A DNA stretch of 64,000 nt, from positions 39,550,279 to 39,614,278 of the forward strand of contig CM036754.1 in NCBI GenBank assembly GCA_020796225.1, written 5' to 3'. Below the pieces are notes generated by a model. The model was not told the DNA's origin and searched no databases. It worked only from the letters and a program-made list of their open reading frames with translations. This DNA comes from Arion vulgaris (Eukaryota > Mollusca > Gastropoda > Stylommatophora > Arionidae). Position 1 is the first letter of the stretch; every line of letters begins with the position of its first letter. The translations under genes were made by a program, and so were the position numbers. Positions 54,129 to 63,920 of this stretch are shown here, one piece after another.

Positions 54129-56105
54129 CTAAACCCTGTTTTTTAAATTGGATCTCGCACGAGTTGCTTTCGTGCTTGTATACTCTACTCTTTGTAGTCC
54201 ATGAGGTAGAAATAGACGATTTCCCTCATGTTTAAATCCTGAGTGATTAAAATTTACATAACGTAAACATCTTATTGGATGCGCGCTGTCGGGGTGGGAG
54301 GGCGTGTATTGACTATCTTGTACCACTTTTACGTCCTCACCCGAACTACGAACGACTGATTCCTTCATGTCACCATCCTTCGTACCGTGGTCCTCATCCT
54401 TAGTCACACAAAGATTATCTTGTCCTTTATCCCGCACATCACTCGCCTCACGAACGAATGGCTCATTCATCCTATGGTTTTGGTGTTCTTCGGACTGGCT
54501 TTCCGCTAAGCGAGGATTGTTGTGCAGGAAATTTGGATCTTCAACGGACCCATCAACGACTGAAAATATCATATTATTACCTTGCACTGCTTGTACGACA
54601 CTCTGTATCTGACTCGTCTCACAACCAATTAACTCAATCGTATCATAGGTGTGACTTCCCTGAGAATTGTCCTCTGGTACACAAAGAGAATCTTGTAAGA
54701 TCCTTGGCTCTTCTCTCGTTTCACAAACGAAGGACTGATGGTTTTGCCGGTCCTTAAAATTATCTGCCGCCATACAGGGCAAATTGTGGAGAGCGTCAGG
54801 CACAGCAATAGACCTATCAACTACGGATACAAATTTATTTCTATCCTGAGAGGCATCCTCTGCTATACAGAGACAATTTTGTGAAACATCTGACTCACCA
54901 CATGACCTATCAACAGCGGATAGTAACATGGACCGTTCATGACAATTGTCGTCTACTATACAGGGAAAATCAAATAAGAAATTTGGAGTGCCACCTGAAC
55001 TATCAATGTTTGATACTATTATATTGCTGTTTTGCGTCGCCTGGCAAATGTCTTCTGAAATATGCAAGAAATTTTGTTCTTCGGCCAATTCATGACCAAA
55101 CAACCCATCTCTATCAGGGATCTGGTTCACATGGGCCCCATCCCTGGACATCCCAGGGTTTGCGTGCTGTCCAGTGAGTTGGCTGTGGAAAGAAAAACAC
55201 CCAAAATCATCTCCCATGTACCCTCTCCGATCGCCTCGCGAACAACGTTTTGGTGGATTATTGGAAAAGAAATTTTGCCGATCTGAACGAGACGTGGTGG
55301 TTGGTTGTCTGGCGGAGATTCGTCTGGGGAGTTCTGGATAGCGTCCAGTTACCCTGTATTCCAGATCGTCTACGCGACGTCGCATCCCAGAAATTGTATT
55401 GGAATCTGACGCGGGGATGGGATTCCTCTCCCAGCGTAAAGCAGCATCGCGGCATTGAAGGAATGTGGTGGATGGGACACCCGCCACCTTAACCACCAGC
55501 ATGTTTGAACATAATTTGTCCCTAAGGGACGCAATAAAGTGGTCTCTCAGGTTACTGGCATCCAGGGGGACCGTCCCCTGCTGAACCTGGGCCTTGGTCA
55601 CCTTCGCAAACAACTCAGCCAGGCGATGGGAGAAGTCAAGGCATGATTCTCCATCACCTTGTGACAAAGCAAAGAACGCAGATAGTAGTGCATGTGTCGA
55701 CCTGTTATCCCCAAACACACGCAGGAGACTAGTTAATAGAGTTTCAGGGTCTCTGGATGACATCATTTGGATCTCTAGTTCGCCACGAACTGAGTCCGAT
55801 ACATACTCGAAAAGAGTATCAATTCTGTCCTGGCCTTCCAGCCCATAGTAACGCCAATAATGGCGCATGTCCCTTGCGAACTCATCTATAGAAGGCCCAT
55901 CTCGCGCTCCAAACGACCGCAGGGGCCTGCAGGGAGGACGAGGGAAGGTCCATGGGGCTGGAGACATTGTTGGTACCTCAGGGAACGCATCCCTGATCGG
56001 AACCAAAGGATCAGACTGGGCAGTAACAGGTTGTGACAACCCCTGCGCCACATCTAACGGGGCATCCTCACATCCCCTGCCTCCTCTAGTGTTCCTATGA
56101 GACAT
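54129..56105 (-). CDS. gag: Gag-like protein of the LTR element
   Basis: 658 codons, uninterrupted. Residues about 70-230 form the retrotransposon Gag region, with RHYWRYYGLEGQDRIDTLFE, SLLRVFGDNRSTHALLSAFF and LSQGDGESCLDFSHRLAELF then LRDHFIASLRDKL, the capsid-like helical pattern also found in Ty3/gypsy and PNMA-type Gags. No CCHC zinc knuckle follows. The C-terminal half instead has degenerate ~40-residue repeats around SVVD(R/G)S and LC(V/I)(A/P)ED. A seven-base A AAA AAC slippery sequence lies two codons before the stop (54,138-54,144). The intact length in a dead-looking element suggests recent mobility, perhaps with enzymes supplied in trans. Confidence 0.85.
   Translation of the reverse strand: MSHRNTRGGRGCEDAPLDVAQGLSQPVTAQSDPLVPIRDAFPEVPTMSPAPWTFPRPPCRPLRSFGARDGPSIDEFARDMRHYWRYYGLEGQDRIDTLFEYVSDSVRGELEIQMMSSRDPETLLTSLLRVFGDNRSTHALLSAFFALSQGDGESCLDFSHRLAELFAKVTKAQVQQGTVPLDASNLRDHFIASLRDKLCSNMLVVKVAGVPSTTFLQCRDAALRWERNPIPASDSNTISGMRRRVDDLEYRVTGRYPELPRRISARQPTTTSRSDRQNFFSNNPPKRCSRGDRRGYMGDDFGCFSFHSQLTGQHANPGMSRDGAHVNQIPDRDGLFGHELAEEQNFLHISEDICQATQNSNIIVSNIDSSGGTPNFLFDFPCIVDDNCHERSMLLSAVDRSCGESDVSQNCLCIAEDASQDRNKFVSVVDRSIAVPDALHNLPCMAADNFKDRQNHQSFVCETREEPRILQDSLCVPEDNSQGSHTYDTIELIGCETSQIQSVVQAVQGNNMIFSVVDGSVEDPNFLHNNPRLAESQSEEHQNHRMNEPFVREASDVRDKGQDNLCVTKDEDHGTKDGDMKESVVRSSGEDVKVVQDSQYTPSHPDSAHPIRCLRYVNFNHSGFKHEGNRLFLPHGLQRVEYTSTKATRARSNLKNRV
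54138..54144 (-). promoter_or_regulatory. Candidate -1 frameshift heptamer at the gag end
   Basis: A AAA AAC in the gag frame, six bases before the stop codon, is a canonical slippery site. Shifting -1 adds about 31 basic codons before a stop; ORF2 itself is in the other (+1) frame. No downstream pseudoknot was modelled. Confidence 0.4.
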
Positions 56106-57239
56106 CTTACAAAGTATGTAGTGGTTATTAAAATATAAATTACAAAGTGTTAATCAATTGTATAAGTGGTTTAGCAAATGGAACGTTCTGAAAAAGAACC
56201 AATTATCATAGCAAACATAGTGTATCAAAGCACTGTACAAAGATGTAAATACTCACATTAGTAAATAATTATAGGCAAAACACGCCTGGGCATCCAGACC
56301 GATCAATCCAAATGACATAATTATCAGTAAGAACTGCCATCAAGCAGTAACACAGTCCAGGTAACGACCAAAATGACATAGGGCATGACATTTTAGGACT
56401 AGCGTTGGGTCATCAGGTTGATTGAAGAAATATTAATAAGATCACTCAAGTTCTTCCCTGGGAACGATGACCAGTACAGTACCGTCAAATGATGCAGGAC
56501 AGGCGTCGGGTCCTAGTTAACCATCAAATAATGAAGGACAAGCGTTGGGTCCTCCGGTTGATTGAAGAATTAATAATAAGGTCAATATAGTTCATATTTG
56601 TGAACAATACACTAGACGTTATCGTCAATAGATGAAGGACAGGCGTTGACTCTTTGTCCACCTTCAAATAGTGGAGGACAATCGTGTGGTCTTCAAGTTG
56701 ATTGAAGAGTTATTATTAAGAGCAATATAGTTCGTATTAGACGTTATCGTCAATGGATGAAGGACAGGCGTTGGCTCTACGTTCACCTTCAAATAGTGAA
56801 GGACAATCGTGTGGTCTTCAAGTTGATTGAAGAATTATTGATAAGATTAATATAGTTCGTATTGGACGTTATCGTCAATGGATGAAGGACAGGCGTTGGC
56901 TCAATGGTGCTCTGCAGGTCCGATAATGTCGGACTGTACGTACAATACATCGGTTGTCACCTTCCGGTAACAAAGGACAAATGTGGGACAAACACAATCA
57001 TCCCAGGTTGGTTAAAGAACTAGATATGATCGATATAGTTTGACCGAAAGTATAAAGCACTGGTTGTCACTTCCAATAAATGGTGAACACATATTTGTGA
57101 AGACTCCTACAGAGGTGGTCATATGATTGATCACCGTTGAAAAAACGTGCATAAAGTAGATGATAAATGTATAAAAATCTAGAAAACCAGACTCACTGAT
57201 CCACAAATGTACCTGAATGGGCAGATCGTGTTTTTCTTG
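56106..57239 (-). repeat. Leader of the LTR element with ~122-bp repeats
   Basis: About four units (56,486-56,900) share GATGAAGGACAGGCGTTGGC, GTGGTCTTCAAGTTGATTGA and GTATTGGACGTTATCGTCAA blocks in fixed order. The rest of the 1.1-kb leader is non-coding. Such repeats could belong to the packaging region, but that is only inference. Confidence 0.75.
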
Positions 57240-57248
57240 CTGACACCA
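57240..57248 (-). other. Primer-binding site, tRNA-Leu-like
   Basis: TGGTGTCAG starts one base after the 5' LTR on the minus strand, complementary to the CCA end of tRNA-Leu over nine bases. Beyond that (CAAGAAAA) the match ends. Confidence 0.65.
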
Positions 57249-57249
57249 T

Positions 57250-57626
57250 TGTAGTAGGGTCAGTACTTGCGAAGGGCATACACACAGGTAGTTTCTAATG
57301 GCTTACACACATAGGTAGTTTCTAAGGGCTCACACAGGATGACATACCAACAAACAAGGTGGAATCGTTTCATCTGTATTTATTATCATTACTTGCGGAC
57401 AATGCATGAGCACATCTGATCGTGTCCAATGTTTTCGTTATCTCTCCCTACCGTTACTAACACGTCACTATTTTTCTACACAAAAACGTCGTGTCTTAGT
57501 CATGTGTTGTACTTCTGCATAGAGAGTACAACACATAGTCTCAACTATTAAATAATCTAATTACATACTACACTAACTATATGGCTAACTGTCCATTCCT
57601 CCGCTGCCATCTGGGGAACTATGACA
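57250..57626 (-). repeat. 5' LTR
   Basis: Same sequence as 51,126-51,500 apart from about three changes (a 1-bp and a short indel near the left edge and a C/T near 57,440). It drives the minus-strand transcript. Confidence 0.95.
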
Positions 57627-58733
57627 CAGGTACGCACATCTGCTGCCACATCCTCGTCAGAAGCATATCTGTTTCCCTTGAGATGTTCATTGAGCTTTGG
57701 GAACAGGAAAAAGTCACAAAGTGCCAAATCGGGGCTATATGGTGGGTGCGCTAAAATATCAAAATTGAGACGCTCTAATGCTGCCGCTGTTTGTCTACTG
57801 GGGTGTCATGTTGAAGGACTGCGTGTTTTCCAGGACGAACACGTAGCAGTCTTGCCCGTAGTTTCTTCATCGTTTCCACATACCGATCAGAATTGACAGT
57901 ATTGCCGCGTTCCAAAATTCTGTGTGGATTACGCCCTGGCAGTCCCAAAAAATGGTCATCAAACTTTTCCCGCTGACGCGACAGTTTTGAATTTTTTTGG
58001 GTGGGTGAGTTTTTCTGCCTGTATTCCTAGACTGGCGCTTGTTTTCAGGGTCGTAATGATGCACCCATGATTCATCGCCAGTAACAATTCGGCAGATAAA
58101 GTCATCGCCTTCTCGTTCATATCGTATCAGGTGTTCCTGACACGTCTGATGTCAGCGATGTTTCATTTCCGGTGTCAGCATGCGAGGGACCCATCTTGCA
58201 CAAACTTTCCTATACCCTAGCAATACATGAATAATGTGATGAAACTCGTTCAGTCGAAATTTCAAGCATTGTAGCGACATCTTTTTGTTTGATGCGGCGA
58301 TTGACATGAATCAGTTCGTCCACGCGAGCTTGGTGTTGTTCATCCACTGCTGTAATTGGTCGTCCGCTGCGAGCCTGATCATGCAAGGTCATCGTCGCTG
58401 GATTGTCGCCTTTAACAGCCCTTTGCCCACCTCCTAACAGTACTACATCCACACAGGCGTCACCACATACCGCCTCATTCTCCGATGCATGTCGATGGGA
58501 ACACAACCTTCGGCCGTCAAGAATTCAATCACAGCTCTTTGCTTCAACCGAATTTCCATGTATGACGCCATCTTGGATAATGTTGTACGCATGCGCAACA
58601 TTCCAGACACTTGACACTTACTGTCCTGAAAACACACTTACATATACTTTATTCTGATATCAGTGTCAATTGCCTCCGAACACTATTAACAAAGTTATGG
58701 ACTTGGAGGCATTAATTTTCAATGCACCTCGTA

Positions 58734-59060
58734 TTTTGTAAAATACCTCATTTCATATTTTGATATTTCACTTTGGTACGTAACATGTCGGTTTTAGTGC
58801 TCATGTTGATTTTTTCTCTTTATCTTCTATTTTCTTTTCTTAACAGTTCTGCCTGTTTTCTATGCTTGTACTAATACTTCTAATCGCCTAGCATATCACC
58901 CCCACATATCACCCCACCACCCCCCCTCACCCCAAATATATGCTTTTATCAGCTGTCCATAAAATTCTCTCTTACACTTTGTTTAGTCAACGTCATATCC
59001 AATCATATTGCCTGTGTATTCTGACCAAATACGATCTCTAACCAAGAACTGCTTGCACAA
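58734..59060 (+). other. Probable continuation of the split Penelope 3' UTR
   Basis: The right flank of the mariner begins TTTTGTAAAATACC, comparable to TTGTAAAACTGTAG after the 24.98-kb Penelope block. The rest is pyrimidine-rich with no coding signal. Its end is undefined. Confidence 0.45.
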
Positions 59061-59069
59061 CATAACAAG

Positions 59070-59290
59070 AAAATATGAACACCATTATACAAAAGAGACG
59101 TTGGAGGTGGATCGGACATGGCTGTCACGAAACTGCACCAAGCTGGACACCAGAGGGTAAACGAAAACAGGAAAGTCATAAAACGACATGAAGGAGATCA
59201 GTAGAACAAGAGCTGAAAGAAATTAAACACAGATGGGACACAATAAAGAATGGGCATTTTATTGCTGCCCTAGCGCCAGAGGCGTCACAG
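59070..59290 (+). pseudogene. LINE g-type tail
   Basis: Broken frames read RRWRWIGHGCHETAPSWTPE then WRRSVEQELKEIKHRWDTIK. This is the RRWxWIGH...EMK...W tail of RTE-like LINEs. It ends at the (GA)n run. Confidence 0.75.
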
Positions 59291-59325
59291 GCTAGAGAGA
59301 GAGAGGGGAGAGAGAGAGAGAGGAA

Positions 59326-59368
<43 letters not shown>

Positions 59369-59472
59369 CGAAAGAGAGAGAGAGAAAGTGAGAGAAAGAT
59401 AGAGAGAGGGGGAAGGAGAAAGAGAGAGAGAGAGAAAGAGGGAAGGAGAAAGAGATAGAGAGAAAGAAAGAT
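59291..59472. repeat. (GA)n microsatellite
   Basis: About 180 bp of GAGA with GAAA and GGAA interruptions. It gives a leucine/serine-rich open frame on the minus strand that is not a gene. Confidence 0.95.
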
Positions 59473-59479
59473 CCGATCA

Positions 59480-60090
59480 TATCTTATAACATACATATCT
59501 TACAATCTCACATATAAACATAAACCGTGAACATGTCTCTGAATACCAACAAACCAACGCATATTGATAAACCATTTAGTTTTTCTGTGCAACTATTAAT
59601 TGCATCTCACTTTCGATCAGTGCTGGAATGAAAATATGCTGCCGGGTGTATTTTTCATGATTCACCGTAAAACGACTATTTGAAACGATTACCTTGTTTA
59701 AAGATGGTAATTTTCACGCTCTTTCTTTTCCCATTATTTTTCTAACCCGATTTGTAATTCAAGATTACCTTTATCCTTTGTTTCTATTCTCATGTACTAC
59801 TCAGTTTCTAGTAATCGATTGTTTAGAATATTATTTCTATTCACTTTTCGTATCTGGTGTTTAATTTGTTTTGTATTGGAAAAATATAGCAATTATATGT
59901 TTAAGTCTGATTTTTAACATCGGACCAGCTCATGTTGTATATAGCTATCTTGTGATGAAAATCACTGTAGGCAGACCCATAGACAGTCTTTCCCAGCAGA
60001 TATAGAAGGGTATGCATAATTATGGTTCCCGTGGCACGCTGGTTAAACACACTCCCCATTCTGCCTCTCATGTGTACATTATTGTTGGAA
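59480..60090. other. No gene recognised
   Basis: AT-rich sequence with no supported exon or element. Confidence 0.4.
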
Positions 60091-60094
60091 GAAC

Positions 60095-60260
60095 GTGTAA
60101 TTTAAAACTCTCATTTTCACCATCTTCAAAATTACACCGAGGACCCTCGCCGGTGCTACGGAGCTCGTGAACTGCAGCTGAGTTCTTCCTGCGTAAGAAA
60201 GAGATCGGAGCACACATGGTTACTCACCGAAGTGCAATGATGATGGTCATATTAATCAAT
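60095..60260 (+). repeat. SINE-4, 3' part
   Basis: CTCGCCGGTGCTACGGAGCT, AAGAAAGAGATCGGAGCACA and ACTCACCGAAGTGCAATGAT then an ATCAATCAATTAG-like tail. Head missing. Confidence 0.8.
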
Positions 60261-60309
60261 CAATTAGTCAATCAATGTCCAATACTCGATTTTACACATA
60301 CTTGAAATG

Positions 60310-60530
60310 TTTATAGAGCCTTAGGGAGTTTGGAATAACACGTTGCACAAGTAAAGTTTGGTGCTTGAGGGGCAGAGAGAAAAGTATGTTTAATCAGCGA
60401 GTCACATGGAACCATCAGTATGTATACCTCTCGTTATCTGTTGGGGGAGACTGAGCACCTATGTGTCTGTCCGGAGTGCTGTGACGTTAGCTCATTATCC
60501 AATAACCAAGTGATTGGAATGTTACTACAC
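60310..60530. repeat. Dispersed ~220-bp repeat, copy 2
   Basis: CACATGGAACCATCAGTATG and GTTGGGGGAGACTGAGCACC match 49,990-50,250. It lies between two SINE-4 fragments in opposite orientation. Confidence 0.7.
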
Positions 60531-60534
60531 GAAT

Positions 60535-60885
60535 TCACGAATTCCGTAGCACCGGCAAGGATCCATTGTGCAATTGAAGATGGTGAAGATGTTTTGTAGG
60601 AATTTTTTTTTTAATCATTTCTAATGAATTTTGTCCAGGCGGTAGCGGTATTCTAGCCTGCTCTTCTCGATTTTGAACTGCCAATGGTTCATTTACGTAC
60701 TCAAATTGAACACGGGACCTACGTTTTATCGTTCATCTTCGATGGGACTAGGAACTCGATTTCACCTACACTGTGATCGGGAATTTCTGGAAAAAATTAT
60801 CCTGTGCCTCCACGAGGGAGCGAACCTGGTACATTTGGCACGAGAGACGAGCATCTATCCTCTACGCCACAGAGAGCCATTTTTA
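60535..60885 (-). repeat. SINE-4, minus sense
   Basis: From CGTAGCACCGGCAAGGATCC to the head at about 60,880 (the reverse complement reads GGCGTAGAGGATAGATGCTC, with GGTTCGCTCCCTCGTGGAGG). Confidence 0.85.
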
Positions 60886-60889
60886 TTTA

Positions 60890-61340
60890 TTTTCAATGTT
60901 ACGTAAACAAATGTCATTTTAAATGTATGATGTGTGACATAATATTTGATAAAATTACCATATAGCCATAAATAGCCATCTGTACATAAATCAACTATTT
61001 GCCTAGTCGGAGAAAGGCTAGCTTGAAGGACGAGGTAAATTGATGATAAGAAAATAAGCATTACCCAAAATTGACAATATGCACAATATTAGACGCCATG
61101 ACAACGACTACATAACGGGAGAACGAGGGAAGATCACCAAAAATCAACTAATTAAAATGCATGTGTTTCCTTCGTATTCGTGAAAATAGTGTCATCTATT
61201 AAATTAGCATTGAAGATATATAAAAAAATTTGTGTTATGCTATGATACTGTCTCCATGGCAACACATTCCAGGAAATTAATGGCATGACATTGACAGATG
61301 GTTTCAGAAATGTTGCTCGTTATATTAAAGTTGTTTATCA
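60890..61340. other. No gene recognised
   Basis: AT-rich, no supported feature. Confidence 0.4.
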
Positions 61341-61344
61341 CGCA

Positions 61345-61450
61345 TAACAATAGAGATCTTCCTGTTTAAAAAAGAGATCGGAGCACACATGGTTACTCAT
61401 CGAAGTGCAATGATAATGGTACTATCACTCAATCAATCAATCAATTAATT
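61345..61450 (+). repeat. SINE-4, 3' end fragment
   Basis: AGAGATCGGAGCACACATGG, CGAAGTGCAATGATAATGGT and (TCAA)n. Confidence 0.75.
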
Positions 61451-61537
61451 AAAATGATGAACAATTAATATCGCATCTGTATGAACAAGATTTAAATATT
61501 TCTTTCTTTTTCTGTGATCATTATCCACTTTTAGACT

Positions 61538-61985
61538 GCACTTTTAGACTACACTTTTTGACTACACTTTTAGACTACACTTTTAGACTGCACTTTTAGA
61601 CTACACTTTTAGACTAAAGCTTAAGGGTTTTTTTAAGCCGAAGGATTAACTCATTGCACGGGTTATACCCCATATGGCTCGGTCCCACTCGCAGAAATGG
61701 CACACCTCCTGCCGATAGTATAGCACAAAGCACGAACTTCGTAGCTCCGGCAACAATCCTAGGGGTCTCTGGAAAAAACTGCGCTCGTGAACAGAAGGCC
61801 GTGGTCCGGATTCGAACCCACGATCTTCGACTCACAAGGCAAAGGGCTTAACCACTCAGCCATAAACCTTTAGACTACACTTTTAGACTACACTTTTAGA
61901 CAACACTTTTAGACTACACTTTTAGACTACACTTTTAGACTACACTTTTAGACAACACTTTTAGACTACACTTTTAGACCACACG
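61538..61985. repeat. 13-bp tandem repeat, split by a SINE
   Basis: ACTTTTAGACTAC recurs every 13 bp on both sides of the SINE-6 at 61,620-61,868, about 6 copies on the left and 9 on the right. Confidence 0.95.
61620..61868 (-). repeat. tRNA-derived SINE-6, full length
   Basis: The minus strand starts GTTTATGGCTGAGTGGTTAA, has the B box GTGGGTTCGAATCCGGAC, then AGGATTGTTGCCGGAGCTAC and TATGGGGTATAACCCGTGCA, and ends near a T-rich GGGTTTTTTTAAG. The head resembles a Leu/Ser-type tRNA but is not a tRNA gene. TTAGACTA-like sequence borders it on both sides. Confidence 0.85.
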
Positions 61986-62054
61986 TAAAAACAAAGTAAT
62001 ATAGTTATACACAGTACCAAAAAAACATGATACATCTTCATATGTTATAGGAAA

Positions 62055-62470
62055 TCTGAAAGTCTGCGCGTGAAATGGGTGGACAGCATTCGGAGATCAC
62101 ATCTCAAGAAAAAGACTTGGCTGTACACACCTGGACATACTGGAGTGCAGGGTAACGAGCGTGCTAACTTTCTTGCAAACAATGCCCAACTCAAGCGGAC
62201 AGAAGCATGGACAGAGCCGATATCATTAATGCGGTACGCTATTAGTTATGTGACATGGGAGAGTCTCAGACACTGGAACGAGTTCGAGAATTAGGCATTA
62301 CGTTTGGACATGCCAGACAGTGTCTTCTTTCAAAGAGAGAGAGAATATATACTAATCAACTTCTCATGGGTACGGTGAACAAATGGACTTTGGGATGGCT
62401 GTTGCAATGGAGGACAGAGCGCGAATGTGAATGCCCAATGTGCCATGACGTCAATCGCATAACATAACAT
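62055..62470 (+). pseudogene. LINE RNase H domain and tail
   Basis: Reads KKKTWLYTPGHTGVQGNERA then NFLANNAQ. The PGHTGVQGNERA...A segment is the C-terminal active-site part of retrotransposon RNase H (the GH-x-GV-x-GNE-x-AD signature; Asp is replaced by Asn here). It continues through LMRYAISYVTWESLRHWNEF to a stop, then a shifted frame. Confidence 0.8.
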
Positions 62471-62474
62471 ATGC

Positions 62475-62705
62475 TATAGGAAGTTTGAATTTCTTCAGGC
62501 ATTGAAGTGGGGTGCAAAGGGTTCAAGAAAGAGAGGTTGACCTAAAGAGACTCTGAAACGAACTTTGCTGAGAGAGGCAGGAGATATCGGTCACAGTTCC
62601 ATGGAGGAGATTGAGCGAGTTGCCCAGGATAGAGCGGTATGGAGAAATTACTTGCAGGCCCTATGTAACGTATAACGGTACGAGAGAAATAATTATTATT
62701 ATTAT
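62475..62705 (+). pseudogene. LINE b tail with (ATT)n end
   Basis: Reads LQALKWGAKGSRKRG, then [20 protein letters not shown] and ALCNV stop, closing with ATTATTATTATT. The terminal part recurs at 32,455-32,545. Confidence 0.75.
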
Positions 62706-62716
62706 TGTATCATTTT

Positions 62717-62747
62717 CTTGATAAAGCCCCCTTTGGTCAAAACGTCG
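62717..62747 (+). other. Penelope 3'-end block
   Basis: CTTGATAAAGCCCCCTTTGG then TCAAAACGTCGATT, a decayed version of 24,978-25,006. No GIY-YIG coding sequence precedes it here. Confidence 0.55.
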
Positions 62748-62799
62748 ATTGTATCTTGTTTTCACGTGTTTCGCCTGACAGTTTGGAAAATACAATTAT

Positions 62800-63340
62800 T
62801 AAAGTAGACATTTGGAGAAAGTGAAAAAGAGAAAGACGACGATACGTAATGTGATAGATGTTCGACAGCGAAAGGCGTAGACCGCAGTCTTTAGACTTAG
62901 AACGGGACATTGCGGTCTCAGAGCACACCTCCATAGAATGAACCTCAGGGACTCGGCTGCCTGCACTCGTGGAGCACCAAAGCAGTCCACAGAGCACATC
63001 CTGCGAGACGGTCCCAACCTGAGCAGTGTGAGAATGGAAATCTGACCAACAAAAACAACACTACAAAACAAACTATGTGAAGACCTCAAGCGCACCGCCT
63101 TGTTTATGACACATACTGGGGTAGTCACAACAGAAGTTGATTGCAGATGAAGAAGAAGATGCCTTGACAGCCACAGAGGCAAGACATCTGACATATGCTA
63201 GAGGAAACTCAGTTGTACTATTAGCAAGAAAGTTCTGGACAGGACAAGCTCTAGATGATGATGGCGTTAAGTTTAGGAAAGACTTGTTACATCCATCATC
63301 TATTACTACTTCAGAAAACGTCAGCAAATAATGTGTACAC
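62800..63340 (+). pseudogene. LINE f-type RNase-H tail, copy 1
   Basis: Frame with RTGHCGLRAHLHRMNLRDSA then CTRGAPKQSTEHIL, the linker after RNase H followed by the EHIL motif. The next part is an unrelated-looking open stretch (DEEEDALTATEARHLTYARG) without a recognised family. Confidence 0.65.
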
Positions 63341-63344
63341 ATAT

Positions 63345-63745
63345 AAACTGATACTTCACCGTTTCACTGTGGAATATGAGGAAATGAAACAGCAGACCGA
63401 CTGGACAAGGAAAGTGCTGCTGAGAAACCGGATGTGCTTGTTACCTACTACAAAAAAAAAAGAAAGATTAAATCAATCAGAAAGCCACAAATACCAACCC
63501 AAGACAACTAGTATAATATGAGCAGATTGGAACAAGTTGTCATTCTGCAGAACAGGGCACAATCAACTGACAGCTACATGTATACAAGATTGACAATTCA
63601 GCTATGTGGGCAGGCACATCAGCTGCAGAGAACATACTTCAACACTGCCCTAAACATGATATAGTGAGGCAAACTCACTGGCCTAATGAAACAACACTGG
63701 ACACGGAGCTATGTGTGAGCTACAAAAGACAGGGAAGTTTATACA
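63345..63745 (+). pseudogene. LINE f-type RNase-H tail, copy 2
   Basis: Broken frames read GNETADRLDKESAAEKPDV (RNase H end), then AGTSAAENILQHCPKHDIVR and QTHWPNETTLDTELC. The order RNase H, linker, ENILQ-CP is that of LINE f. Confidence 0.7.
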
Positions 63746-63774
63746 AGACACACACAAAAAGTTAATTGCATATC

Positions 63775-63920
63775 CTTTACAGGACTTTGCGAATCAACCC
63801 CAGCTTTTAACGCTGTTTGTGATTTTTCTATCCATTATTAGTCAGTAGTTGCCATTGCTTTCGAACGGGTGGGCCCTCGTCCTTTTTTAAAACACCGAAA
63901 AATTCCTGCATCGTCCCAAA
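63775..63920 (-). repeat. SINE-5 remnant
   Basis: GTCAGTAGTTGCCATTGCTT and CGAACGGGTGGGCCC are complementary to the SINE-5 body. The sequence decays quickly to the right. Confidence 0.55.

Larger units (their letters stand above)
51126..57626 (-). mobile_element. Non-autonomous LTR retrotransposon with gag, no pol
   Basis: Two direct LTRs (375 and 377 bp) starting TG and ending CA enclose about 5.75 kb and are flanked by a 4-bp CAGG duplication (51,122-51,125; 57,627-57,630). Read on the minus strand the order is LTR, tRNA-Leu-like primer site, repeat-bearing leader, gag-like ORF, second ORF, a non-coding stretch, purine tract and LTR. No protease, reverse transcriptase, RNase H or integrase motif was found on either strand. 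The LTRs differ by about three changes, so the insertion is young. Confidence 0.93.
51020..58610 (-). pseudogene. mariner transposase, broken
   Basis: The minus-strand pieces from 58.6 kb downward read MEIRLKQRAVIEFLTAEG (HTH start), ARSGRPITAVDEQHQARVDE and NRRIKQKDVATMLEISTERV, then ESWVHHYDPENKRQS. Further on come LQHD at the second catalytic aspartate and YSPDLALCDFFLFPK at the third. The LTR element splits the gene after VRTC; the last codons (NNLVRRWRVCVERGGDYVEK, stop at 51,020) are on its far side. Frameshifts near 58,470, 58,200, 57,990 and 57,820 make it inactive even without the insertion. Confidence 0.92.
50905..58731 (-). mobile_element. mariner transposon, split by an LTR element
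   Basis: Terminal inverted repeats of about 50 bp begin CGAGG(G/T)(C/G)CATTGAAAA and contain GTAATGCCTCCAAGTCCATA (left) and its complement at 58,680-58,731. TA flanks both ends (50,903-50,904; 58,732-58,733). Without the 6.5-kb LTR element the mariner is about 1.3 kb, the standard size. It landed in Penelope 3' UTR sequence. Confidence 0.95.

Noticed and set aside
54367..56100. Several plus-strand frames of 75-100 codons
   Set aside because: They lie antisense to the intact gag-like ORF and show no family signature.
59176..59496. Leucine/serine-rich hydrophobic frame
   Set aside because: Translation of a (GA)n microsatellite next to a LINE tail.
61800..61868. A tRNA gene (GGCTGAGTGGTTAAG... 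with a B box)
   Set aside because: The head continues into a SINE-6 body and lacks a foldable acceptor stem partner; related heads recur with the same body. The same reasoning applies to the heads of SINE-1 to SINE-7.
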